This document shows positions 45,236-54,919 of a DNA stretch of 64,000 bases, piece by piece. The first letter of the stretch is position 1. The number at the start of each line of letters is the position of its first letter. The notes under the pieces were generated by a model, which ran no database searches, was not told the origin of the DNA, and saw nothing but the letters and a program-made list of their open reading frames with translations. Source of the DNA: Deltaproteobacteria bacterium (lineage in GTDB: Bacteria > Desulfobacterota > Desulfobacteria > Desulfobacterales > Desulfobacteraceae); contig JAQIBP010000067.1 in NCBI GenBank assembly GCA_027858995.1, positions 1 through 64,000 of the forward strand, in the 5' to 3' direction. The translations under genes were made by a program, and so were the position numbers.

Positions 45236-45796
45236 GTGATAAAAAACAAATTTAAAATTATATTACTTGTATGGCCCATTATTTTGTTGATTGGGATGTA
45301 CTGGTATTATTCCTATGAACGGCAGCAAATTGATAAAAAACTGCTGGAAGCTGACGGACTGGTCTGGGAAACAAACGAAAAACAATTTAAGACCCTTATT
45401 ATTCAGAGAGAAGATGGAGAGCTGCTCCATATACAGATTAAGATTATCGGTCCTGGAAGCAAAGAAGTTTTTAAAACAGAGGAGACAATTGATAGAGACA
45501 TGTTTGGCGGTGGATTTGTTCGTGCAGCTCAGGTTGATAATGACCCTGAAAATGAGATTATTGTATGGCATGCGCGGGCAAAATACTATCTGGACTTTGT
45601 GCAGGGGAATGTAAAAAAAGTCTCATTTGACCATGTGGATCAACAGATTAAAGATCTTGCAAAAAACTGGCACAGGTATAATGTACTGGCTGGCCTTGAA
45701 ATGATTTCATTGCTTTTTTTTGTGTTTTGCTATTATGGATTGTATCTTTTTATTATGATGATTTTGAAGTTGATCAGGAGGAAAAGTAATGGATAG
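45236..45796 (+). CDS. Membrane protein with two TM helices and a periplasmic beta domain
   Basis: The product has 186 residues from GTG 45236 (AAAGGAAC upstream; TTG 45218 is an alternative). Residues 6-25 and about 148-175 are membrane helices. The ~120 residues between them should lie outside the cytoplasm, with acidic beta-rich sequence (VDNDPENEIIVWHARAKYYL). The C-terminal tail is basic. I do not recognise the family. The next gene's ATG overlaps its end by 8 nt, so it is coupled to the giant exported protein and may help export or anchor it. Confidence 0.65.
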   Translation: MIKNKFKIILLVWPIILLIGMYWYYSYERQQIDKKLLEADGLVWETNEKQFKTLIIQREDGELLHIQIKIIGPGSKEVFKTEETIDRDMFGGGFVRAAQVDNDPENEIIVWHARAKYYLDFVQGNVKKVSFDHVDQQIKDLAKNWHRYNVLAGLEMISLLFFVFCYYGLYLFIMMILKLIRRKSNG

Positions 45797-48700
45797 AGTT
45801 AAAAAAGTAAGTATAAAATTCTTGTTTATTATTTTGTTGCTTTGTTTAACCGGCATAGAGATTTGTGTTGCAGATAACACAGAAAAAGAAGAGAAAAAAC
45901 TAACTGAGAAACCCTCATACCATAATCTTGTATCAACAGTTCAAAAATTCATCAGCACGGACAGTGTTGAAGCAATTATCACAAGAAATCTTTTCAATGT
46001 TAAAAGAGGCAAAATGGCGCCTGAAGCCTTTTTCCATCAAATGGCAGACCTTGAACTCCCAAAGGGTAAACAGGCAAGACATATGCTGCAGAAAATCAAA
46101 AAAGAGCTTCATAACGGTTACGGTCAGGAGGGACTTGATTATATTTTAGGTCCAAAGAATCCACAGGGAGGCTCTCTGGTGGAGGGTAAACTGCTTGAAT
46201 ACCGCCAGGAGGTTGTGATGCAGGCTGTCAAAGAGGTATGCCTGGATTTCAATGGCCGGAATGTTATTAATGGACATAAATTCAAGGTTTTTATGGCTGA
46301 AATCGGCTCATGGTCAACAAAGGCAGCTAAACACCTGACCTTTGCCGCTGATATAGATTTCAGTTTCATGTCCGGGAATTTAAATCTTGCCTGGGAAATG
46401 AAAAAAGCGTTTGAAGCCAAAATTAAAGAGCGTACCCATCTGACTGCAGAACAGATTGATGCGCCTGTAACAGCACATGGAATGGCTGAACATGAGGTCT
46501 ATCTTGGCAAGCATGGTCAGGGTTTTGCCGAGGATTACATCAAATCCAAAGATGTTTATGAGATAAAAGACGGGCAGCTTAAAAATGGTAAAGGCGAGGG
46601 CATAAATGGCAAGCAAGCCTTAAAGGATATCGTCCTTGACAGGAGGTTTGCAGATGTGAAAGTTACCGACTTGATCAATATAAAACATCCGCGGGAGCCT
46701 GGCATCTCACTTGAAATGATCAGGCATTTTAACCATGATATTGTTTATCAAAATATTACAGGAGATGTTGATTCATTTGTAAAAGCTGCCAAGTATTTAA
46801 AAAGAAGTATGGATTCCCTGCAGAAGATTTCCGGCAGTACAAAAGTAAACACCTCAAAGCTTGCAAAATTTGCTGACCAGCTTATTGCGGCTAAAGATGG
46901 CAATATCGCTCCCATAGATCAGGTTGAACTGATAAAACAGTATTTTAAAGATATAAACCAGGAGATCCCCTTTGACATCAAGCTTGGTCCTGAAAATCAT
47001 CAGGGCCTTTCCAAAGTAAAGATTGATACCAAAGAGACAATCATCAAGGGCTTTTGGGATGACTGCAATAAAGTGATGTGGGATAATGTGGCCAGAGGTT
47101 TTGAGATTGAATATAAGAAAGTTAAAAAATTCATGCGTCCCAAAGATGCCTTCTATGCCAAAAAACATAACCAGACAATAAAAAAAATGTATGAGATGAT
47201 GGAGATAGAAAATGTGATCATGCATGATTCAAACATCGGGGTTAAAAAAATCCCGCCTCAATTTGAAAAAATAATGAAAAAATTTGATTCTGAATATAAG
47301 ACTTATACATCCAAGTGGGGGATTGAGCTTTTGGATGATGCCGGCAAAGCTCAGATGAAATTTGTCAAAGAAAATATAAAGGTCAGCATTGACCAGCCAA
47401 AAAATCATAATATTGACCTTGCCATGGCCTCTTTATCTTCCCTTGCCGAGGCACCAATAAAGTTTAATGACTATCTGGATGTCCTGGACAATACCTTAAT
47501 GAATGATCTCCATACAGGGGAGTGGAAACACTACCTTGAAGAAGCCCGAAGAGTGACTTTTGGTAAAAAAGTTGAAATTTTTTTACAGGGCACAGGGTTT
47601 GAAAAGACCTGGAAAAAAACAAATCAGGGCACGTTTAAAGTTTTTTTAGATTTCAGCGGCACACAATATGTAAAAGCGGAACAAAGATTAAACAAGATGC
47701 TGCTTGATAATTTTGCGGCAAATGGCGTGACCACCATAAATAAACACTTCAGCGAAGCTGTTGCCGGCAGCAAAGCTACTCAGGGTGCCATGGCTGCCAT
47801 GGCTGTACTCAGTTTAAAAGATGAACTCCCGGTTTACTATAATGCATTCAGTGAAGGAGAGTGGGAAAAACTTGCGGTTGAATTTTTTCGACGGCGTGTT
47901 CCTTTCGGCGGCACTGTGGAAAATATAGTCATGGGTCAGTATTATAACGCAGCATGGGGTGCTGTTACCACTCTTATCCCCCATGCCGCCCTTATTGATG
48001 CAGTCTATGCCATAAGTAATGATATTGGAACAACAGCATGGAAAGCAACTTGGACTGAAGAGCTTGATATGTTTTTAGACGAACTTTACGAGGATGCCAA
48101 ATTTTCTGTAAAGGATGTGGTAAAGCATGGATATGACCTTGAAATTACAAGATGGAGCCTTGTCAGCGCTGAATATAAACATGTTGATATAGATCTGACC
48201 CAAGAGATTGCAAACATGGAAAAAGAGGTACAAGACATGGATCAGTGGTGGTCAAAATATGGAAAAGTTGATCCGAACAAAAGACCCCCTTTCCCCTCCC
48301 ACAAGTATCAAGATAATTTGTTAAACTGGATGAAGGTCAATGATATGCTCTGGATGAATATAAGAGCGCGGGATAATGTCCTGATGTATCTTGACGAAGT
48401 GCAGAAAGCCTATAAACTTGGAGAGATCACAGAATTGTATTATGTTTATATGCGCCAGATTCGGTGGGCAAAGGTCAAACTGCAGTTTCTGCATCATTTA
48501 AAAGAACAGTTGGAAGAGAGAAGAACAGCAGATAAGGTTATACTTGACGGTAATGATCAGAAAATCCGGGATGAATTGATGAGCATTGCATCCAAGCTTG
48601 GTATCAAGGATCAGGTCGAAGAGAATCTTGAAGCTGTGGTGGGAGGCGATGTATGGGAATATTTCGCAGCAGCGAGGGACTGGCTCCACGGAATTAAACG

Positions 48701-51593
48701 CGAACTTTTATGGGACCCTGAACTCTGGGAAGAATACAAAGAAAAAATTAAAATTATTAACAACTATCTTGAAACATATAAAGGTATCTGGGAAACCAGA
48801 AAAAATCTTGAAACCTATTTTACAATGAGCGAAGAAGATAAAACACAGGTTCGTCTTCTTACCGGCCCTGAATTTTTAACGGGAAATCCAGACAAAGATA
48901 AAGTCATTGTAAATGAATGGCAGGAGAACATTAAAACTATTTATAAGGAAATTGGTAACAAGCTTGAAACCATTAAATCAAAATATGTTCAGGAGAAACT
49001 GGATTTAAGCCAGGGAAGCTTTGACTATAATACACTCAAGGCAGCTGGTTCAGCGGAAATTTTAAAAAAGATATATATCTGGTCTTTCAGGCATATGAAA
49101 AAAGGGTGGTGGGCAAAGCATTTTAAAAAGCCCCAGGAAGAGTTTCAACAAAGAAGGACTCTGTATCAAGACAAATCAAAGGCTTTGGAGGCAAAAAAAG
49201 AAGGCTTGATTAAACGCTTTGAAGATTATTATAGGGTCATGGATACAAAAAAACTTGATAAGATTCAAAAAGATTTAAACGATGCAAACCAACTCTCACT
49301 AAAGGCCCAGGAACATTGTACAAAAACCCGACAGGCAATTTTAGACCTTTCTACAGCAATGCAGAAAGAAGAAAAAAACCTGCAACTGCTTGAAGAAAAA
49401 ATAAAAGCTGTCTCTCAAAAAACCAAAAAATTTCAAAAGAGTAAATCTGTAATAAAAGATAACCATAAAAAAGTTGAAAAAAAAGCCACCAAAGTGGTAG
49501 AAATCGCCCATGACATTGAAAAACTGAGCCTGGAACTGTGCCAGAGAACAAAGGCATTAAACGATTACACCATATCTGAAACTGACCACAACACCAGTTT
49601 TGCATGGATTAAAGCAAGGCAGACAACCCTTAAAGAGATGTTAGATTCAAGCAAAAATAAAACAAAACAGATTGAGAGCCTTTTTAAAAGCATTAAAAAA
49701 CCAGAAGACTATATTGATCTGTTTAATCTGAAAACCAAAAAAGAGCTGGATCAAAAAGTCAGTCATGCCGGCTCATCATCTCTTGAGAACAAAAAAAATC
49801 TGGGCAAGGCAGGTTCCAATCTGCTGGCAGGAAAGAACAATGTCGAAAGTGCGACGGCCTTAAAGGATTTATCAAACAAAGGGTTGAAGGCTTTTGAAAA
49901 TGAACTGACTCAATTTTTAAACACAAAATCCGGTAAGAAGATAAAAGATCGAATAGATAAGCTGAATAAAGATGCTGAAACAATAGATATCAGCCAATGC
50001 CCTGAAAAACTTACCCAGGCTCTTGCCAAAACTACTCAAACCTTTAATGCAAGGCAGGAGAGGATTAAAAAACTCACAGGTTTATACAAGGATATACAAT
50101 CAGATTTTGATGAAAATATAAAGGAGGCTGAAAATCTTGATCAGGTTTATGAAAAGATTGCATATCTTGTTGACCTTTCAAAGGGCTATGTTGAACATGC
50201 CACTGATGCTGCAACCAAAGGAGCTTTCTGCACTGTGCTGGCTGAAAATATCATGAAAAAAGTCTTTATCCCTGATGTCCGAGGTATTGAGATTAACAAA
50301 GCTGAAGCAAGGGTGAAGCAAAAAGGCTTAAATGTAACAAGATCAGAGATTGGTTACTCTCCTTCTGAGGCAAAATCAGGAATGGTGGAAAACATAATCC
50401 CGGGAATCACGAAAAGGGTTCAAAAAGGAACAAATGTTACTCTGTCATACTATGATGAACGTCCGGATAGAAATAGCCAGCTTGCAAACTATGACTGCAG
50501 ACAATGGCCAGGGTCCCAGCCTGTCTGGGATACACAAAATGACAGGCCTGCCTGCGGCTGCACAGGTGAGATGGTGTGGAACCAGGATAATTCAAAATGT
50601 ATCAGCCGGATTGATGCTGCGCTTGCAAATGCAAACTGCGGGTATCCCAATTCATATCCAGTATGGAATCAGAGCCAGAATCGGGTTGTATGTGATTGTA
50701 TCCCCGGAACTGTCTGGAATAATGATAACAGCGCATGTATAGATTCAAGACAGGCAGCCTTGAATAATTATAATTGTTCACAATATCCTGGTACCATACC
50801 AAACTATGACAATAACGGAAATCTTGGCTGTGCCTGTCCCGGTGGCACCCAATGGATTCAAAACATGAATAGGTGTGTGGATCAACAAGAAATTGCCCTG
50901 GCAAATGCTGATTGTTCCCACAAGCCCGGAAGTGTGCCAAGGTGGAATTATATGACGAATCAGGTTGACTGTGAATGTGAGTTACCCTATTCTCAGGATC
51001 CTATGACAGGTAAATGTGTTGATTTTATGGCACAGCTTGAGCAGGATAATCGTGAATTTAACCAGGAAATGGAAAGAGATCGGCAGGCGTTTGATAAGGA
51101 GATGGCAGATCGACGGCGCAGGGATCAGGAACAGAACCAGCAATTTTTTAACAACATGATGGATATATGGGATGGATTTTCACCACCAAATGGTCCTGGA
51201 AACTCAACTTCACAGCATAATCCACCCGTTAGAGTTGAAAATGCTTATCAAAATGATTTTGTGGGTCATTATGTCGCCACTGATCCTGCAAGAAGCTATC
51301 AACAATATCATGCAGCTATTTCTCTAGAGAATAATGGAACAGGCAGAGCCAAAGAATGGGCAGATGGTAAAGTAATAAAACCACATTATACTGAAACCAT
51401 GGATGCCAGAGGCTTTATTCCACTCACCTGGTCATACCAGGGCCAAATCTTTACAGTAGACTATACTTGCAAAGGACGGCTCAAAGGCTTGGGCCGTTTC
51501 AGCGGACAGGTCAAGGGGGACACCAATAATTTTGTTTTGAACGGGCATTGGGCTGGTGGCCTTTCTGGAAAGATTGTATTTAAACGCAGGTAG
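45789..51593 (+). CDS. Giant exported protein: NTase-like motif, coiled coils, PASTA domain, four Cys repeats
   Basis: The product has 1934 residues with a signal peptide (1-29). Residues 172-191 read IGSW...ADIDF, matching the GS-x13-D-x-D pattern of nucleotidyltransferases (G173, S174, D188, D190). A third acidic residue may be in AEHEVYL. Long helical regions follow, including a strong coiled coil at about 1130-1300. About 1492-1558 is a PASTA-like domain (IPDVRGIEINKAEARVKQKG). Four ~46-residue repeats with four cysteines each follow (about 1567-1745; e.g. NRVVCDCIPGTVWNN). Next come a Gln/Arg-rich coil and a beta-rich end domain (about 1816-1934). I know no protein with this order. It may be a surface or secreted toxin-like protein; the enzyme call is tentative. 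Confidence 0.65.
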   Translation: MDRVKKVSIKFLFIILLLCLTGIEICVADNTEKEEKKLTEKPSYHNLVSTVQKFISTDSVEAIITRNLFNVKRGKMAPEAFFHQMADLELPKGKQARHMLQKIKKELHNGYGQEGLDYILGPKNPQGGSLVEGKLLEYRQEVVMQAVKEVCLDFNGRNVINGHKFKVFMAEIGSWSTKAAKHLTFAADIDFSFMSGNLNLAWEMKKAFEAKIKERTHLTAEQIDAPVTAHGMAEHEVYLGKHGQGFAEDYIKSKDVYEIKDGQLKNGKGEGINGKQALKDIVLDRRFADVKVTDLINIKHPREPGISLEMIRHFNHDIVYQNITGDVDSFVKAAKYLKRSMDSLQKISGSTKVNTSKLAKFADQLIAAKDGNIAPIDQVELIKQYFKDINQEIPFDIKLGPENHQGLSKVKIDTKETIIKGFWDDCNKVMWDNVARGFEIEYKKVKKFMRPKDAFYAKKHNQTIKKMYEMMEIENVIMHDSNIGVKKIPPQFEKIMKKFDSEYKTYTSKWGIELLDDAGKAQMKFVKENIKVSIDQPKNHNIDLAMASLSSLAEAPIKFNDYLDVLDNTLMNDLHTGEWKHYLEEARRVTFGKKVEIFLQGTGFEKTWKKTNQGTFKVFLDFSGTQYVKAEQRLNKMLLDNFAANGVTTINKHFSEAVAGSKATQGAMAAMAVLSLKDELPVYYNAFSEGEWEKLAVEFFRRRVPFGGTVENIVMGQYYNAAWGAVTTLIPHAALIDAVYAISNDIGTTAWKATWTEELDMFLDELYEDAKFSVKDVVKHGYDLEITRWSLVSAEYKHVDIDLTQEIANMEKEVQDMDQWWSKYGKVDPNKRPPFPSHKYQDNLLNWMKVNDMLWMNIRARDNVLMYLDEVQKAYKLGEITELYYVYMRQIRWAKVKLQFLHHLKEQLEERRTADKVILDGNDQKIRDELMSIASKLGIKDQVEENLEAVVGGDVWEYFAAARDWLHGIKRELLWDPELWEEYKEKIKIINNYLETYKGIWETRKNLETYFTMSEEDKTQVRLLTGPEFLTGNPDKDKVIVNEWQENIKTIYKEIGNKLETIKSKYVQEKLDLSQGSFDYNTLKAAGSAEILKKIYIWSFRHMKKGWWAKHFKKPQEEFQQRRTLYQDKSKALEAKKEGLIKRFEDYYRVMDTKKLDKIQKDLNDANQLSLKAQEHCTKTRQAILDLSTAMQKEEKNLQLLEEKIKAVSQKTKKFQKSKSVIKDNHKKVEKKATKVVEIAHDIEKLSLELCQRTKALNDYTISETDHNTSFAWIKARQTTLKEMLDSSKNKTKQIESLFKSIKKPEDYIDLFNLKTKKELDQKVSHAGSSSLENKKNLGKAGSNLLAGKNNVESATALKDLSNKGLKAFENELTQFLNTKSGKKIKDRIDKLNKDAETIDISQCPEKLTQALAKTTQTFNARQERIKKLTGLYKDIQSDFDENIKEAENLDQVYEKIAYLVDLSKGYVEHATDAATKGAFCTVLAENIMKKVFIPDVRGIEINKAEARVKQKGLNVTRSEIGYSPSEAKSGMVENIIPGITKRVQKGTNVTLSYYDERPDRNSQLANYDCRQWPGSQPVWDTQNDRPACGCTGEMVWNQDNSKCISRIDAALANANCGYPNSYPVWNQSQNRVVCDCIPGTVWNNDNSACIDSRQAALNNYNCSQYPGTIPNYDNNGNLGCACPGGTQWIQNMNRCVDQQEIALANADCSHKPGSVPRWNYMTNQVDCECELPYSQDPMTGKCVDFMAQLEQDNREFNQEMERDRQAFDKEMADRRRRDQEQNQQFFNNMMDIWDGFSPPNGPGNSTSQHNPPVRVENAYQNDFVGHYVATDPARSYQQYHAAISLENNGTGRAKEWADGKVIKPHYTETMDARGFIPLTWSYQGQIFTVDYTCKGRLKGLGRFSGQVKGDTNNFVLNGHWAGGLSGKIVFKRR

Positions 51594-51642
51594 ATATTTT
51601 AATAATTTAAAAAGAGTAAGTTTGAAAATATAAAGGAGTCCT

Positions 51643-52677
51643 ATGAAATTCATAAAAAAGATAAAAATTATTTTCATTATTACAGCATTAATGACAATAG
51701 CTAATCAAGGTTTCAGTGGTCAGGTATCAATAACCGGCAGGGTTACAAAAGCTAATAATAATACCATTACCATAGAAACCATCCAGGCTGAAACCATTCC
51801 TGAAGGCAGCAGAGTTGATCTTTTTTTTGAGATTTCAGAGGGCAACAGCATAGAGATTGGCCAGTGGAAAGTTTCAGGCAGGGGTAAGGGAGTGATATTT
51901 GCCATGCCTGTTGATATGATCGGTCCTCCACAGAAGGGAATGACAGCAAAGATATCATATTCAGACAAAAAAGCCCCTGTCATAACTTCAAGCACTCCAA
52001 GTAATAAGGTAGTCATGGACACATCCAAGGAAAATCCCTACCCTGAAATAGTACCTGTAATTCGTGGTAAAGAACCTAAAGGGAAATTGCTTGGAATCCC
52101 CTTTCCTGAAAAATCCGCCAAAAAGTATGCAACTGAAGGGGACAGGTATTATTTTAAGAAGAACTACAAAATGGCCTTAAAAGAATATGAACAATGTGCC
52201 AGGATGGGTGATGCCGGGTGCCAGAAAATGCTGGGACATTTTTATAATAAAGGTTTCGGTGTTGAAAAAGATTTTAACAGGGCTCGTGAATTTTATGAAG
52301 AATCTGCCCGACAAAATAATTCCAATGCCATATATAATCTTGGTGTGATGTACGCAAATGGTAATGGTGTAAAAAAAGACATGACAAAAGCCCATGAATT
52401 GTTTTTACAGTCTGCAAATCTGGGATATCCTGAAGCACAATTCAACCTTGCAGTTCTGTACTATAATGGTATGGCAGTCAAAAAAGATAAATCAATCGCT
52501 CTTAAGTGGTTTAAAAAAGCCGCTGACGAAAACGTCCCAAAAGCCTTATACGTTGTTGGTCAGTGCCATGAATTTGGATTTGGCACACCCAAAAACATGT
52601 CTAAGGCAAAAGAGTATTATAAAAAAGCAGCTGAACTGGGTGATAAAGATGCGATAAAGAAATTAAGTGCTCAATAA
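51643..52677 (+). CDS. Exported Sel1-repeat protein
   Basis: This 344-residue protein has a signal peptide (about 1-26, ending NQGFSG), then an N-terminal beta domain (about 27-110; VSITGRVTKANNNTITIETI), like an OB-type or DUF5666-like fold. Five Sel1 repeats end it (about 165-344; e.g. YNLGVMYANGNGVKKDMTKA). The Sel1 part is related at DNA level to 43368-45005. AAGGAG precedes the ATG. It lies 49 nt after the giant gene and probably belongs to the same operon as a periplasmic scaffold. Confidence 0.82.
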   Translation: MKFIKKIKIIFIITALMTIANQGFSGQVSITGRVTKANNNTITIETIQAETIPEGSRVDLFFEISEGNSIEIGQWKVSGRGKGVIFAMPVDMIGPPQKGMTAKISYSDKKAPVITSSTPSNKVVMDTSKENPYPEIVPVIRGKEPKGKLLGIPFPEKSAKKYATEGDRYYFKKNYKMALKEYEQCARMGDAGCQKMLGHFYNKGFGVEKDFNRAREFYEESARQNNSNAIYNLGVMYANGNGVKKDMTKAHELFLQSANLGYPEAQFNLAVLYYNGMAVKKDKSIALKWFKKAADENVPKALYVVGQCHEFGFGTPKNMSKAKEYYKKAAELGDKDAIKKLSAQ

Positions 52678-52728
52678 AAAAACCGTGTGAATAAAAAGCA
52701 GATTAAAAAACTAAGAAAGGAGAATCAG

Positions 52729-53448
52729 ATGCAGGGAAATAATAAGGCAAGCGCATTTATTTTAGGTGCATTTTTAGCTTTTGGATTAATTGTTTCAGGA
52801 TACTTGCTTGGAAATACTGCCATAAAGTTTAAAGAATACGAACGTACAGTGACAGTGAAAGGTCTGTCAGAGCAGGAAAATAAAGCTGATATAGTTCTCT
52901 GGCCCATTCAGTTTACCATGGCTGATAACAGTCTTGAACAGCTCTATGGTTCAATAGAAGCCAGCTCTGATTTGATTAATAACTTTCTGGGAAAAAATGG
53001 AATTACCCCTGCTGAAATTACTTTTTCTATACCTGCAATCACAGACAAATCTGCCCAGCGGTATGGCAATAATACAAAGGCTGAGTTCAGATACACTGCC
53101 CTGCAAACTGTCACTGTTTACTCAAAAAATATAGATATTGTGCGAAAAGTCATGGGCAAACTGTCTGAACTGGGAAAAAAAGGTATTGTTTTTACAGTGG
53201 ATAATTATCAATCACGGATAGAGTATATATTCACCCGGCTAAACCAGGTTAAACCGGAAATGGTTGAGGAGGCTACCAGAAAAGCAAGGGAAATTGCTTT
53301 AAAGTTTGCAGCTGATTCAAAAAGCAGGTTGGGCAAAATTAAAAGGGCATCTCAGGGACAATTCAGCATAAAATCGCGTGATAAAAATAATCCACATATC
53401 AAAAAAGTGCGGGTTGTATCAACGGTGGAATACTATTTGTCTGATTAA
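52729..53448 (+). CDS. SIMPL-domain (DUF541) exported protein
   Basis: The product has 239 residues from ATG 52729, after GAAAGGAG; a GTG at 52687 lacks such a site. An N-terminal membrane helix (about 8-30) is followed by the SIMPL/DUF541 pattern: TVTVKGLSEQENKADIVLWP near the start, EFRYTALQTVTVYSKN in the middle and ALKFAADSKSRLGKI near the end. SIMPL proteins are periplasmic, anchored or secreted, and linked to envelope or oxidative stress (E. coli YggE). It is the last plus-strand gene before the converging cobalamin operon. Confidence 0.85.
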   Translation: MQGNNKASAFILGAFLAFGLIVSGYLLGNTAIKFKEYERTVTVKGLSEQENKADIVLWPIQFTMADNSLEQLYGSIEASSDLINNFLGKNGITPAEITFSIPAITDKSAQRYGNNTKAEFRYTALQTVTVYSKNIDIVRKVMGKLSELGKKGIVFTVDNYQSRIEYIFTRLNQVKPEMVEEATRKAREIALKFAADSKSRLGKIKRASQGQFSIKSRDKNNPHIKKVRVVSTVEYYLSD

Positions 53449-53458
53449 CAGCCTCTTT

Positions 53459-54919
53459 TTAAAGCAGGGGAGCAATATCAATATAGTTTTCAAAGTGCTC
53501 TTTTAGAAGAGTATAATCTTTCTCTTTAGTGGAATTCATATCTTCAAAGGAGTTTTTAATGGTTATTCCAGCCCAACCAAGCCATTTTGATAACACCTGG
53601 CTTGAATCAAAAAATCCATGAATATATGTTCCTGCAACCTGATTGTTATCTGCCAGACAGCCGTCTGAATCAGTGCAGGAAAGGCTGTTTCTTGAATTAA
53701 TTTCAAGCAGAGGGGTGCCATCAATTATTTTGGTAGCTCCCATATGGATTTCATAGCCTTTGCCTTTTGCTTTTGCCCAGGTAAATTCACTGATGGTTGT
53801 TGTTTTGGGTGATTTTAATATGGTTTGAACCGGCAGAAGTCCAAGCGCTTTTGAAATACCGGGATTCCCTTCAAGACCTTCCGGGTCATCAACAAATTCA
53901 CCAAGCATTTGAAAACCACCGCAAATACCGAAAATACAACCTCCTGTTTTTTTATATTTTTCAAGAGGATTTTTAAAATTCTTCAATAACCATTCAAGAT
54001 CTTTTCGGGTGTTTTTTGAACCTGGAATAATTACAGCTTTAAATTTTGACAGATGATCAGGTTGATCAATAAAAATTGTCTGAAGCTTATCAATTTTTGA
54101 TAAAGCATGAAAATCTGTAAAATTTGCAATATGGGGCAGTCTGATAACAGCAATAGCAGGCTTGTCTGCTTGAAAATCTTTAAAACTGGTGCACTGCTCA
54201 ATTTCAACAGAATCTTCTGCATCAATTTTAAAGTGTGTGTACCAGGGAAGAACACCAAGAACCTTTTTCCCGGTTCGTTTTTCAATGTATTCTATGCCAT
54301 CATTAAACAAGGCAATATCACCTCTGAAACGATTGATAATAAAACCTTTTATCATATCCTGATACTTGACAGGGAGACATTTAAGAGTACCGATAATCTG
54401 TGCAAACACCCCGCCCCTGTGAATATCAGCAACAAGAATAACATCTGCCCCGGCATATTCAGCCATGGCAAAATTCACAATATCATTGGGCATGAGATTG
54501 ACTTCAGCACAAGATCCGGCACCTTCAAGAACAATCCTCTCATATTTTTTTTCAAGGCGGTCAAAGGCTTTGCAGGCCTCTTTAAAATAAAACTCTTTAT
54601 TTTTATGGTAATCCATGGCTGTATGATTGCCGTGAACTTTCCCATTGAGAATTACCTGAGACTGCTTTTCTCCTGTTGGTTTTAAAAGAATGGGATTCAT
54701 ATCAACATGGGGAGAGAGTCTTGCAGCTTCTGCCTGGACAATCTGTGCCCGTCCCATCTCAAGGCCTTCCGGGGTGATTCCTGAATTATTGGACATATTC
54801 TGTGATTTAAAGGGTGCAACACTCTCTTTTTTATCTGCAAGAATTCTGCATACGGCTGCTGCAATAATTGATTTGCCCACATCAGAGCCGGTTCCAAGAA
54901 TAGCAATATTTTTTTTCAT
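53459..54919 (-). CDS. cbiP: Adenosylcobyric acid synthase (glutamine-hydrolysing)
   Basis: This 486-residue protein has the P-loop-like start ILGTGSDVGKS (7-17), APFKSQNMSNNSG (36-48), and a glutamine amidotransferase half with the Cys of GICGGFQMLG and the His of GTYIHGFF. CbiP amidates four carboxylates of adenosylcobyrinic diamide, giving adenosylcobyric acid. Length is normal. Its ATG overlaps the stop of cobO by one base. It is the last gene of the minus-strand operon visible here and converges with the SIMPL gene. Confidence 0.95.
   Translation of the reverse strand: MKKNIAILGTGSDVGKSIIAAAVCRILADKKESVAPFKSQNMSNNSGITPEGLEMGRAQIVQAEAARLSPHVDMNPILLKPTGEKQSQVILNGKVHGNHTAMDYHKNKEFYFKEACKAFDRLEKKYERIVLEGAGSCAEVNLMPNDIVNFAMAEYAGADVILVADIHRGGVFAQIIGTLKCLPVKYQDMIKGFIINRFRGDIALFNDGIEYIEKRTGKKVLGVLPWYTHFKIDAEDSVEIEQCTSFKDFQADKPAIAVIRLPHIANFTDFHALSKIDKLQTIFIDQPDHLSKFKAVIIPGSKNTRKDLEWLLKNFKNPLEKYKKTGGCIFGICGGFQMLGEFVDDPEGLEGNPGISKALGLLPVQTILKSPKTTTISEFTWAKAKGKGYEIHMGATKIIDGTPLLEINSRNSLSCTDSDGCLADNNQVAGTYIHGFFDSSQVLSKWLGWAGITIKNSFEDMNSTKEKDYTLLKEHFENYIDIAPLL

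Noticed and set aside
54107-54685. 192-residue open frame opposite cbiP
   Set aside because: It lies antisense to a well-conserved enzyme gene and has no recognisable motif; it is a shadow of codon bias.
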